This document shows positions 1-11,932 of a DNA stretch of 64,000 nucleotides, one piece after another. Made by a program: the position numbers and the translations under genes. The notes under the pieces were generated by a model, which was given only the letters and a program-made list of their open reading frames with translations, ran no database searches and had not been told where the DNA came from. The first letter of the stretch is position 1, and each line of letters starts with the position of its first letter. Source of the DNA: Cercis canadensis. Lineage: Eukaryota; Streptophyta; Magnoliopsida; Fabales; Fabaceae. The DNA is taken from positions 1,174,844-1,238,843 of the forward strand of contig QAOA01001300.1 in assembly GCA_003255065.1 (NCBI GenBank), read 5' to 3'.

Positions 1-131
1 CAATCTCTGCCAACCCATGTGTATGCTTTAAAACATAACCTCATGATCTATAAATAATGGTTTTGTCTTCTAGACTGAAATACCAAGAGTTCATTATAAA
101 GAGAGAGATAGGAAGAGATCGTTTGGTAATC

Positions 132-432
132 ATGAGAAGAGCTGCATTGTTATTACTCATGATAACTTTGTTTGTGGCCTCTTGTTTTATGGTGCAGGGC
201 TTCCAGGCCAATGAGCATCCAGCACCATCTCTGCCTCTGAATCCTTACCATCTTGCATCTGGTCCCAAAACAAAGGCTTGCTAAGATCCTGGGTCTCCGT
301 TGTGTCAGAGGATGTGGCAGAGTTTGCATTAGACAGTTTGGAGAAAGGCCAAAATCCATCAGGAATTGTTTTGAGAACTGTGTGATCATCCAATGCTTTG
401 ACCGTGATGCTTCTGTAAATGGCTTTGTTTGA
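132..432 (+). CDS. Small secreted cysteine-rich peptide (two-exon model)
   Basis: No named family recognised. The ATG at 132 opens a hydrophobic signal peptide (MRRAALLLLMITLFVASCFM). That frame runs to a stop at 282-284. The cysteine-rich part lies one base out of frame: from 286 it reads to a stop at 430-432 with spacing C-x3-C-x3-C-x13-C-x3-C-x4-C. A 94-nt GT-AG intron (192-285, acceptor ctaag) joins the two parts in frame and gives a peptide of about 68 aa. Unspliced RNA would instead give a 50-aa proline-containing peptide with no cysteine module. The same cysteine spacing occurs in the gene at 1680-2184, so the two look like paralogues. Six cysteines behind a signal peptide suggest an apoplastic thionin- or defensin-like peptide; that is inference. 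The donor and acceptor are weak, so a frameshifted pseudogene is the alternative. Confidence 0.5.
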
Positions 433-1679
433 ATTTACGTACCCTTTGTGAAAAATATATAAAACCCTTACTCTGATATATGTGTATGTATGTATGTATC
501 CAGAGCCCTCGTGCATCCCACGGATACAACATAAACATAAAAAGAATCCACGCTTTGTATTTGTTCTTTCAGTTGGAGATTTCTATATTCAAGGGGCAGT
601 AATATATTCAAATATTTTACTCCAATGAGGCACTGAGATATATTAAAATTATCTTTTATTTTTGACACCTTATCGATAAATTTAGGTAATTAAGTGATTA
701 CCTGAAGCATGAATGTTTTCCTTAATAAATTATGCAGTAGACTGTAATGCAATATGAACAAGGAAAACATAACTCAACTACCTTGGATTTCATGAAATAA
801 TCTAGAGTCATGGTGGTTCTTGATAAAATGTAAAATAATAGGTTATCAATTGACTATACATTTAGAAATTTAGTCCCTTTTCATTTTAGATTGTGGTGAA
901 GCCGATTGGATTACATATAGTAAATTACCAGAGGGTTAGGTTCAAAATTAGATCAGACAAAATGAAAGTATACATACAGAGGAGTAATTGCCAAAGAACA
1001 ATATATAACAATTTACTAAATTTACTTAGAAAGTCAACAACAATGGCTTTCGTTGTTCCTTTTTCTTTTAATTTTTCAAAGAAATAATCGATGACGAAGA
1101 GAAAATTAATATCAAGTATATTTGTAATCACAATAGAGACTATATGTTATGTATAATGGAAGATACTGTACATAGATTATCTATTTATACTATCGTCAAC
1201 TTGCTTAACAATGTAAAAAAGTTGTAGTGGTTAGTTAGATGTCCATGTAATAATTAGTAACTATATACATAACCATGTGTTGTAGCCAAGTGAAACAAGT
1301 GTTTGCTTTACTCATTGAAGGCTTGGGTTTGAGTTATGTATTTGGTGGGGTTAAATTTGTGTTTTGCTTCCATACTAATGAGACTGGTTGTTCCTTCTTT
1401 TTCAGTGAATTTAACATGAAGGAGGAAGATTGGTCAGTAGTACTGACGATTAATTGAGTATTTTTTATGGGGATTTATATTCAAATATCTATAGCATCAT
1501 GTATAAAAGAACAGAGAGAGAGAGAGAGAGAGAGATAAAAAAAAAAAAAACTCCATCCTTCCAATTCTTCATATGAATAAAATTTATAAGTTTTTTTTTT
1601 TTTTTTTCCAGGTATACAACGAGTGAAAGTAACTCAGAAACAAACAACTTTTGTCCTTGCAGTCATGGCGTCAAATTTC
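433..1679. other. Intergenic, between two convergent small genes
   Basis: A+T-rich sequence with no convincing exon. It holds a (GA)n microsatellite near 1513-1534 followed by a poly-A tract, and a poly-T tract near 1591-1608. Short open frames here show no recognisable protein features. Confidence 0.6.
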
Positions 1680-2184
1680 TCAGCCTCTCCATGGATGCAA
1701 ACCTACAATAATATAAAAAGGAACCTATTTAATTATTATTTGTATATAAAAGGCAAGCAATAGCTAGCTATAAACAACCATGCAATATATATATATATAT
1801 ATTCAGAGAGAGAGAGAGAGAGAGAGATTTTGCAGGCATATACCTCCTTTAAAAGTTCTTTTGGCAAAGCATTCAGATGCGAGGCACTGAATATAACAGT
1901 TTTTCAGGAAATATGAGGGGAAGGAGCGGACTTTTTGCACGCATTTCTCATGGCAACCATTAAGGCATAGTGGATCCATTGGTTGATGAATTAAGTTGAT
2001 GTGGTTCTGTGAAAGGATGGTAAAGGTATGGAGACGAAACTGGAGGTTTCTCCAGAAAGGGGATGGACATGGAAGGGAGATGATAATCGTTATCGTTATC
2101 GGCTTGCACTACAACAATGGAACACATAATCAGTGTCATCATTGCTAATGCCAATCTCACCTTGCAATTTGCATTCATGGCCAT
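1680..2184 (-). CDS. Small secreted cysteine-rich peptide, paralogue of 132-432
   Basis: No named family recognised. The first ATG of the frame is at 2184, and a hydrophobic signal segment (core LALAMMTLIMCSIVV) follows. The open frame runs to a stop at 1960. The cysteine module is again one base out of that frame, with spacing C-x3-C-x3-C-x14-C-x3-C-x4-C. A three-exon model closes: 2184-2110, 2006-1844, 1702-1680 (86 aa). Its first intron is 103 nt with a good polypyrimidine acceptor (tttcacag). Its second intron starts at a GTATAT donor. Without the first splice the product would be a proline-rich peptide lacking the cysteines. Matching cysteine spacing and intron position with the gene at 132-432 support a real two-member family. 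A (GA)n repeat lies inside intron 2. Confidence 0.5.
1805..1826. repeat. (GA)n microsatellite
   Basis: Run of about eleven GA units inside the second intron of the minus-strand cysteine-rich peptide gene, next to a short (TA)n run near 1786-1801. Confidence 0.95.
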
Positions 2185-4301
2185 TCTCTCTTTCAATCTT
2201 CGGCTACTAACAAAGATCCGTAACTTAATTTATAGAGCTACTTCGTCACCAATTTATGTCTCTTCACTGGGTTCAAACATTTATGTGATTACGATGATAT
2301 CTTCACATATTTTTGCAAAAGTTTTTAATTTTGTATTTTTTTAACCGCATTGATTTTAGTTTGCTTAAACATAGTTCTTTGCTTTTTTTTATTAACAAAT
2401 GGTTACACATTGTTGGGATTGATCCTTATAGGATATACATCACTGATAAAAGGAAAAAAGAAAAAACAATAAAAGCTTTATATTCGATACACTAGAGGTG
2501 AAAATAAATGATTACACAGGCACCTTAGATTTCAGTATTCTAGATTTGACAAATTAAAATTATATAATCAAACTTTTAAACACCAATGATTCATTTAAGT
2601 ATAAGTCATTTTTACAATATAATTTTTTTTGTTATTAATTAGATAGATAAAGCTCAATTTTTTAGATTTTTTTTATAATTTAAAATTACTTTTCATGTTA
2701 ATTAAATCATAGATGTATAAAACAAATAATATTGAAGACCGCCTATAACTAATATTATTCAATCTGTATATAAACTAGAAAGCATATATAATATTAATTA
2801 ATATAATTAAAAACATTTTCATAAAGAAGTATAGGCTATAAATAAATAACTGCAAATCATGTTGATTTTGATAAATTTTGAGTGGACCGCTATTCATTAA
2901 CCATATTAATTTTTGTGTCTATCTTCAACCAGTGTTATGGGGCAGCTAGCTCTAACACTATTTTGTCTTTTGAAATGCATGACGAAAATTATTGACAAGT
3001 TCAGAAGAATAGAGCAGGAGTTAATAACTTAATACCACAAATTAAATCTCACAAATCACCATAGAATGCAATCGATCTCTCAAAAATTGAAACTAATTAA
3101 AAGAAATATGCACCTGCATGTAAATTCAAACTATATATATCTGCATTACGAAACTCTTTCACAAATGCTTTTCGTCTTCTTTATTTATTTCATTTTTCTT
3201 TAATGGATGGCTTAAGGAGGTTGGTGGCATTATTTTTATTTTGGCCGATCAGTATGCACACAATTAAAGCATGTTTTTGGTTATTATTCTCACAACTCAT
3301 TTAATGAAATTTTCACTTCCAAGCTCAATCAGCACTCTTGTCATAGCTTCTGCCTCTATCCCTTTCTCATTAACTTCAATGACAGACTTGTGAACTATAT
3401 TCTTGATTAACAAGTGCTGATTATACGGAGAATCAGCCATTTTATCATAACATTTAATGCTGGGAACTCGAATATATGAGAACTTCAATTTTGGGATACT
3501 TATTAAAATAACCTTTACACTTTCAAGCTGATCAAAATATGAGAAACGTTGGTTTCCTGGATTGGATTTGATCTTTTTCATAAGACCTGGTAAACCATCT
3601 TTCTTATGGAGAATTTCTTGTCATCTTCACTGAGATATGAAAGTCTCAGGAGCTAATAATATATGTGACAGTATATATAAGATATAATTCTATTCTGTTG
3701 CAGATAGTGGACCCAAAATTAGTATTCCAATTTTGCGTCCAAGTGTACTAGGTAGATCGCAATGATCAATTAATCATACTAGTTCTGGTTCTAAAAAAGA
3801 TTTACCAGTTCTTAGTTATGTCATAGTAATCTTGGCATCAATGTTCTACTTCTACGTACATGAAGAAAATAAATACTATAGGCGAATTTAGCATCTATAA
3901 ACAAATTAAGATATTATTTCCACGGATCAAAGTAAATCTATGAATCAATCAAAGTCTTACAAGTAATGGTTCAAAGAGACCATGAGCGCGTTTTTATTTA
4001 TGTCTGGACAGAATAGTAAGTATCAGGATTTCACATAGAAGTTCTGATTCTTATTCAGGTTATGATCTTAAAAAAGAAAGACAATGCAAGTCAGTATTTT
4101 GTGTATATTTGCTGTTTGATTCACACCTTGTGCATATATAGTCTATGGATCATAGATACAATATATATATACTTTCAATTTTTCTTCTTAATAACCATCT
4201 AATCTGGATATGGTATGAAGTATATGTCGATGGTTGAAATCAAATCACAAATTTAATCAACCTTCAGTGATGACAAACAATTTGTTTAGCACCATTAAAA
4301 C
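2185..4301. other. A+T-rich intergenic DNA with one unassigned open frame
   Basis: No recognisable gene. A 94-codon minus-strand frame at 3297-3581 (contains SIPKLKF and a charged C-terminal half) is open, but it matches no family I can name and has no clear partner exons. It may be a degraded exon of the F-box-like fragment at 4302-4562, which lies on the same strand, or chance. Confidence 0.4.
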
Positions 4302-4562
4302 TTAGTCGCAAGTTATATAACATAACATTGTTGTTTTCAGCTTTCTAGCACAATCCCTAGCAGCTAGTTTCTCTTCATAACTCGACCATGGATAGCAAGG
4401 GTCCATCACAATCTTCTCCAGTGAGAGAGCATAAGTGCATAGATAGCACACTATCTTGATATCAATATCATGTCCAACAAAACCAATAAAGTCAAACACC
4501 TTAAGGCCTTGATGAGGATATCTAGCCTTCTGCAATTTTACCCTCATACTTCCATCCTTCTG
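4302..4562 (-). pseudogene. F-box/FBD-LRR C-terminal fragment
   Basis: The translation contains HQGLKVFDFIGFVG, a run of alternating hydrophobics, LEKIVMDPCYPW and then AARDCARKLKT. This layout is typical of the C-terminal (FBD-like) end of plant F-box/LRR proteins, where a conserved LEKI..DP element precedes a helix ending in A...LK. A plausible acceptor (ttacgcag) at about 4563 would make this a last exon. No F-box (LP-x-E-I) or leucine-rich exons can be read upstream up to 6 kb, so it is probably a relic. F-box genes of this class turn over rapidly in plants. It could be intact only if the 5' exons lie in a form I could not recognise. Confidence 0.55.
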
Positions 4563-6387
4563 CGTAAGGAAAAAGCAACTAAGACATACAGAACTAATTA
4601 ATGGCTAAAAAGATGACAGCTTAATTCTATTTCAAATTTCCAATCAAAACTTTTTGAAAAGGATAAGTATATATATATATATATATATATATATGTTAAT
4701 TAAAATAAGGCAGAAAAATTAAAGGCTATATATAATTAAGAAAAACAACAAGTGCCAATGTATGCCAAAAGAACAGAAGAATCAAACATGAAATTCCAAA
4801 GGCTTTTTGAGATAGATAGTCTAGAAAACTCAATTAGAAAGTTTGAAACTTTATCGATTGGAAACGTCAATCGAGTAACAATAGATAATGCGAAAAACAC
4901 AAAATTAGAAGAGGGAGAATATAGTCCATCCTTTGCTATATACATATATAAACAATTATTGAGTTGACGAGGATGAATGACTACCTTTGATTCCTATCCG
5001 TTGAGGCCTTCCCTCAGCTACGCCATTGATGAATTAATATGGCAAGAATAAAGTAGGACAACCAAGGTAGGATGATGCCTCCAATATCATTGAGTTGATG
5101 AGGATCTTTGTAATAACGCAATTGGCAATTGCATATTCAATTAATTTATGCTCAATGTTAACTATCCGTTCTACAGATTTCTTCACCGCCTTAAGCAGTT
5201 AGGCCCGTGGACCCCATTAGGAAAGTAGGATAATATCCTACTTCTACAAGGATATAATACATAAATAAATATATATAGATTTATAATTAAGTAATAACCA
5301 AAGTTAGTTCGACTATTAATATTTCGCTTATACGTATTTTTTTTTTTGATTTATAAATATTTGTTGAGACTTGTAACATGCCTTAGCCATAGAATGAAGT
5401 AACTAATCATTCACCATATAGCATGTCTTAGTTTTGGAATGGAGTAACCTCCATTCACCTTAAATTTTTGTTATAAAAATCTGACTACCTATCATATTCA
5501 TTCCTATAATATATATATATATATAGAAAATCTAAAAAAAAAAAATTTCAAGTTATATAGTCTTATATATATATATACAAGTAGAGGTACATTTATTTAT
5601 TTTTTAACTTTTTAGAATATTTTTTGAGAACCCAGAACTTACACCAACTTTTAATGGAGCCAACCAAACTTTTTAAAATTTTGCTTCTAATTATTTAAGA
5701 GTAGTACTATATCTAATGGGGATTTACAATGAATTTTTATCACAAGTGAATAGTTATGGCCAATTTACAGAACATCAGTGCATATCCATCCACACTAATT
5801 TGATTCATGCCGCCCCATTTAATTTGTGAAATTATTGTCAGTGATGTATATTTTTGTTGGAAATTTCATTTCTCTAAAATTAATAGGTAAGAAAGGGGAG
5901 GATTTCCTTTTTTCAATTCCTCTTTTGCTTTCTTAAAAATTTAAATATTGCATGTTTCTGACTATTTCAAAAAGAAAATTAAAAAAAAAAAAAAACCTTT
6001 TAATATTCATCATTTATATTTACATTTACATTTTTTAGTTAATTTTAAAATTCAAAATAAAATATCGCTTACATTCATATCTTTAGATTGTATGTTACAA
6101 TTAAATGATTTTAAAATTCAAAATAAGGAAAAATAAAAAAAATAAAAGTGCATGGTCATGGGTATCCACTATCCACTATTTCAGAAAGAATATGGAAACC
6201 TGTGTTTGGGTTTGAGGTGCGAATGTGACGAGCCTATTCCCATTGGCATATTGCCAGGTCAGCTAGCAACTCAGCTCCCAAAGCGTTACACGCGCTACAA
6301 CGTGGCGCCATCTTTGAAGCCTGGTAGACCCCACACCGAACCCTTTAAAATCTCTCCCCAGAGCCCTAGAGCGCCAAAACCCCCAAA
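4563..6387. other. A+T-rich intergenic DNA upstream of the RING gene
   Basis: Contains a (TA)n run at 4668-4694, shorter (TA)n runs near 5508-5525 and 5564-5577, and poly-A and poly-T tracts. From about 6210 base composition becomes more GC-rich, as expected for the promoter and leader of the next gene. No gene seen. Confidence 0.55.
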
Positions 6388-6645
6388 ATCACATTCACTC
6401 TGACGCTACATTCTATGCGGCAGCACCCATAAACGGTAAGAGAAATACTCCTTTAAATTTGCTATCTTTATATGCTTTTCTCTCGATTCAAAGCCGTTTC
6501 ATTCAGTATTCTTAGTATTCGGTTATGGGTTTCTCTCTTTTAATCTCATGGCTCATGTCTGGATTCTTCAAGATGTGAATAGCTATAGTTTCCATCAGTC
6601 TTTTCGGGTTTACTTAGTCCTATTCAAGGTTCGATTTCTTCGCAT

Positions 6646-6678
<33 letters not shown>

Positions 6679-7507
6679 NTTTTTTTTTGGTTTTCAAATT
6701 TTGGGTTTCGTTTGATGATCAGGATTTTGGGTTTCTATTGAATCTTCAAGGTTTGGTATTCTGGGTGTATGACTTTTTTGTGTTTGGATGATTTATCATT
6801 TGGTCATGAACCGATCCTGCTTAGTAGATTTAATGTGGACCTTGAAATTATTATCTTTCTTCAGTTTTGTGGGTAAGATTGTTTAAATTGATATAATTTT
6901 CTGGGTTTAAACTTTCTTGTACTTAAGTTGCCTGAATTGTGGGCAGAGATGAATTAGGAGAAATCAACAGATTTTTTTTCCTGGATTTTTCCAATTGCAT
7001 ACGATAACTCACTTTATTATTTGTCTCTTCCTTATTTTATAATTGCAAAGTGAAGCTTGCATCTCTCAAGTTTCCTGGTCTAGCTCTAGCTTTCCTTGAT
7101 TCTAATAACCTGAATTGTGGGGAGTGTACAGATTGGGAAACATACATTGATTTTCTGTGATTTATGCTACTCAAATGATAACTAAGGGATTTTTGTGTAT
7201 GCTTGAAGGAATGTAATGAAATTACTTCTGATTTACATGCTGCAACCAATGGTTCTGTGTATGACGGGCATAATAGATTACTAGCACTTTGTATCCTTTC
7301 GTATCTTCTGTCAATTTCTTTATTAGGCTCTAAGTTATTCTCAACTTGTATAAGTTTTCATTCAAATCTTTAAGGCCAAGAAATTGTACAAATAGTAAAT
7401 GTTGAGTATTTAATGATGTATGCTGCGTGTTCCATTCATGTTGATCTACAATTTAATTAATTATCATCGTTAGTAACTTTCCCTCGGTGATCTTTATTTC
7501 TTTTTAG
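6388..7507 (+). other. 5'-leader exon end and long leader intron of the RING gene
   Basis: A leader exon ends at 6435 at a GTAAGA donor. The acceptor tttttag ends at 7507, 18 bases before the start codon. The 1,072-nt leader intron holds a poly-T run at about 6651-6688 interrupted by one N (6679), so its true length is unknown. Long first introns in 5' leaders are common in plant housekeeping genes and can raise expression; that role here is inference. The exact transcription start cannot be read. Confidence 0.6.
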
Positions 7508-7525
7508 TTCAGAGCTAGCCAAGTA

Positions 7526-10500
7526 ATGGCAATTGATGATCGGAAAGATGGGAATATTCCTCCTGCTTCTACTTTCATGCCACAAAGGAGTGAAGAGCTT
7601 GGAATCAATTTAATGGACTGTGATTCTACTTACTGTACTGGGATTGCTGGTAATTTTCAACATAACGATATTCTTAACCCTCTACCAGTGATTTCAATTT
7701 CTTCCTTTCCTCAGAGGGATATGGACAAAATACCTCAGTGTCATAACCAGGAAATAGTGTCAGCTAGAGGTAATCTGATCACTGATGCCTCCCAGTTTGA
7801 TAAATCTCAGAATCTCCAAATAGCCCATCATTACAGAAGTGAAGATAGTCAACCCTTTCTATATAGACCAAATTCAGATTTTCTATGTCCAAAAGGATAC
7901 ATAGGGCAACCATATCAATATGGTAGGCATGATTATCTAGAAAACCCTGATAATGTGATGAATGCTGCCTTCAATGTCGATAAGCTTCACTCTGGTGGAA
8001 AATTTGTGACTGTTAGGGATAGTTCAGCTGGAGGACCACAAATGGTTAATTGTGGTGGAGAGGCGATGAGTAGTAATATTAGTTTGCCTTGGCCAAATAT
8101 GAATTCTGGAATGCCATTGTTTAGTCCAAACCAAGGTGGTGCACTTCCATTGAATTATCCTGGAAAACTGGATGGAAGATTCATGAACTTTGGTGGAAGT
8201 AACACAGAGGCCAAGTCTAATACTCATATGTCAAGCATCAATATAACTGGAAACTCTCAGAGAAAATTCCTTCCTCCAGATAATACTTGTAAAAAGCAAA
8301 TGGGTGGCAGAAGTTTCTTAAATCCTGGTTTTGACAGGACTACTTCTGTTTCTGGTTTCCAGAACAACAATGAACTCATGTCCTATACTGCCCAGAACGT
8401 GGGTGTTCAGATGCCCATCAATGTGGGCACTCAAATGCCCTCTACTGATAATCACACAGTTATGTTTGGTGCTAGACCTGGTTTCAGTTTAGGGTCTTCA
8501 TATGCTTTCCAGAGGCCAGCTGTTGATGACCAAAATCATTATTCACGGCCAGCTAACAGGGATTTAGGTCTTGGAGTTGGGAGGGACGTAGATATGGGAT
8601 TTGCAGATGTAGGTCTTGAAAATGGCTTTGCCAAACGTATGGCTTTATCTTCATTACCATTTGTTGGGAGTCAAGCTATGCTGTGCGACATTGGACAGAG
8701 CAGGGCAAGTGGGCAGCAAGTTCCCTCTTATTTAAATAAAATGATGACTAATCAGTCAGCTTCTGAGCAGCTACCAACATATAATATGAACTTTGATGGA
8801 AGGTTCTCATCACAGCCTTCCACTAATCCTCCATTAGTTATGGCCACTGGAAGCACAACAAGGCATGATCCTTCACGTAAGTGTTGCTTTGCTTTCTGTT
8901 CACAGACATTGATCTATGTCACATCTCCTTAATGTTGTCTAGTTTTTTTCAAGCATACATATATGTGATTCTAGTAATTTCGTTGATACTAAATTGAATT
9001 TAAATATTTGTTTGTAACCCTCCTTTGTATTTTCTGTGTTACGTCATTTCTGGCTGAGACTTTGTTTTTGAAATTTTTGTCCTTGCACGATTCTCTTTTG
9101 ACAGTTACTTCCTCCTGTTTTTTAAATAGTTTTGAGCTCTGGTACTTTCAAGTACAACTAGAACCCATTCTGTCATTATGATCTTGGTACACAGTTAAGC
9201 AGAGGCAATTTCATCTGCCATTGATCTGCAGTGAGCAAATAATTCATTCATATACACATTCTTTTGGAATTTATAAAATTGCTGAGGCTTTTTCTTCTAA
9301 TTTCTGAATTTCCCATTTTGTTTATTTGTTTAGGAACTTTCATTTCACTTTAAATACAATTAGAAAAAAGCATCTCATATATTGATGAAGGGTTGTTGTC
9401 ACCAACAACTCACACGGAATCTCTCATATATTGATGAAGGGTTCTCGTACTTGAAACGAAATGTTTTGGGTAAGTACCTATCCATAGAGATTCTTTCATT
9501 TTACATCTACTGATGTGGGACTGAGAACTTTTTTCTTCCATGGATAAATTAGAAAATGATGGCACCTTGGGAAAGGGGGGCCTTCTTAAGGCCAGCTATC
9601 CAACTTAGGAGTTGTCAACTTGCAAAATTACATACTGATAATTTGTGTTAATTTTGCAAAAAGAAAAATGAGAAAAAAGGAAAAGGAGTGGTACTTCATG
9701 AGTAGTGGAATTAATTTAGTACCAAATTCCTGCTCAATAAATCTTCATATGCTATGCAGGAGAGCAGTTTCAAGCAATTGAAGCTAGTCCTTCTCAGTTT
9801 GCTGACAGAGGTTTGTTTAACAGCATTGTTCTTTTGTGTGCTTAGGAATATCATCTGGATTATTACAAACTGTCTTGTTTGGTTTAATATTTAGAAGTTT
9901 ACTGCATGGATAAAAATTTATTTAGTTTACATTAAATGACAATTTTGGCATAACTAAAGGGAGCATTTTATTCATTAAACAACAACTCTGGCATAACAAG
10001 GTCTATTCATCAATGGGAGGATAGCTTAAAAGAAATATGGTGATTATGTTCTGTATGACATAATGTGCTAAAGGGAGCATTTTATTTTACGCATATTGAC
10101 AGATGGTTTTTTTTTTTTCCCCCTTTAGGTTTTAAAAGAATACGCAGGTGGACTGATCTGGTATTATTTAATGATCAGGGTGGCATGTCATGTTTTCTTG
10201 TAGGTACATGTAATCTTGGTCAATCTCAGGTGTCTGGTTCCATGCAGCAATATAACACCTCTCTTGGACCAGTTTTCAACTCTGGTGATTACCTTAAACA
10301 TATTAATCACTCTTGGATATTTCTTTTGTCTTATATACAATAACAGAAATAAATTGTAATCATTTCAGATCTAGGAATACTAACTGGAAAGGGAAATATG
10401 ACAGGTCAAGTTTCTAGACCATCTCTGAAGAGAGGTGCTTCCCAACCACAGTCATCCACCATACAGGTTCAACGCAGGAAGATTCTAACAACTCAACCTT

Positions 10501-11932
10501 TCATTCATCCGTCTGTTACAACTTGGACCCAATCTGCTCCATCAGTCCCAAACACACCCCAAACAATTCCTCCCTTAATCCACACAGCTCCATCTCTCGC
10601 ACCCCGAGCCACTCACCCATTCATTCGTCCATTCACTCCTACCAGGGCCAAATCTGCTCTGTCCGCCCCAAACATGGCCCAGACAATTCCTCCCTTAATC
10701 CACACTGCCTCATCTTTCACACCCCAAGCCCGTGCTACTCTATCTCTCCCACCCCATGAAAAGAGACCCTCACCTTTCCTCCTATCATCCCAGACTCCAT
10801 CAGTCTTGCGCCCATCCAGGACACTTCATTCTCTTCCTATTTCACGTTGGAGGCCTCCAGTTATACCATTTGCACCAAAGACTGCTCCAGTTGATATCAA
10901 ACATAAAGGTACTACTTGAAGCTTCTTTATTGCTTCCTGCAACAGGGGTTTTCATAAACCAAAGGGCTAGTTCCCTCATACTTTACAATTTCCCTTTTTT
11001 TTCCCCCATGATCATTTCAAGAAGCTTTATTTATTTGGTTCACTATCTAGTTGACTTGCATTGACCTTTGCAGTGCAGTTGAAAGATACTAAAACATAGC
11101 TTCTTGATCAAAATGGACAGAGAATGATGTTAATAGATGTCATTTTGCAATTAAGTTGTTTAATTTGAGAGCCTTTTACAGATTTTTGTTATGCTACAAC
11201 CTCTTCTCTGAAAAGAATAATAGGATAATTTTTTCACTGGCAAGGCGGCTGTAACAACTGAGAGTATATTTGTAGAAGTATAAAATGATAATTTTACTTG
11301 CACATTTTTTAGTGTAGCCATTTATTTGATGGACGAGAATCTCAAACAAGGATAGGTAATGACCCCTTATAATATCAAATGAGGTATTGAAATTATCCAA
11401 AATTTGAACCATAATCGCATTGAGCTCTGATACTCAATCCTTCCTGATATCCTCTGCACTTGTTGCCCTCTCAAAAATGGCATACCATCTCGATAATGTT
11501 GGCTTCAGGGGAAGTCTCTGTTTTTCCTCATACTCACTTTGATCTATCAATATGTATGAGCTCATTTAACAAGTGATTCGAGCTCCATAAACGCAAAATG
11601 AAATCCATAGATAAATTTAGCTTTGTGGATGTTGAATCGTTGATCTGTTGAGTATATCAATATATTGCTCTATTCAAAACACTAATGGTGAGTAAATTTT
11701 TGCTGATTCAGATCAAACTCCTGTCCCAAGTGGATACAAATGCTTGATATGCAAGAGAGATCTCTCCTACACACCTGAAGGTCCCTTTTTCCAGCCGTCT
11801 GATCCGCCTCCTGCTGCTGTTCTATCATGTGGCCATACTTTCCATGACTACTGCTTACAGCGAATAACGCCTGATGACCTTTCCAAGGATCCTCCATGCA
11901 TTCCTTGTGCCCTTCGTGAGTCAGAAAAATGA
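7526..11932 (+). CDS. RING-H2-like zinc-finger protein, 747 aa
   Basis: Five coding exons join in frame: 7526-8876, 9760-9810, 10204-10284, 10369-10908, 11712-11932. Residues 1-670 are low-complexity (rich in N, S, G, P, M) with no recognised domain, probably disordered. The end carries a variant RING: C685-x2-C688, C714-x-H716-x2-H719-x2-C722, C737-x2-C740, with a proline-rich loop of about 25 residues between the first and second pairs. C3H2C3 RING domains usually bind E2 enzymes, so a ubiquitin-ligase role is inferred. Exon 4 contains two imperfect copies of a proline/serine-rich segment sharing QTIPPLIHTA. Start chosen as the first ATG after the leader intron. Reading through the first coding donor adds only a short tail before a stop, so that form would lack the RING. 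Confidence 0.85.

Noticed and set aside
1275..1457. 60-codon plus-strand frame
   Set aside because: No domain, no splice partners and composition like the surrounding intergenic DNA.
6152..6403. 83-codon plus-strand frame before the RING gene
   Set aside because: Lies in the promoter and leader; proline-rich only by chance, with no relation to a known protein.
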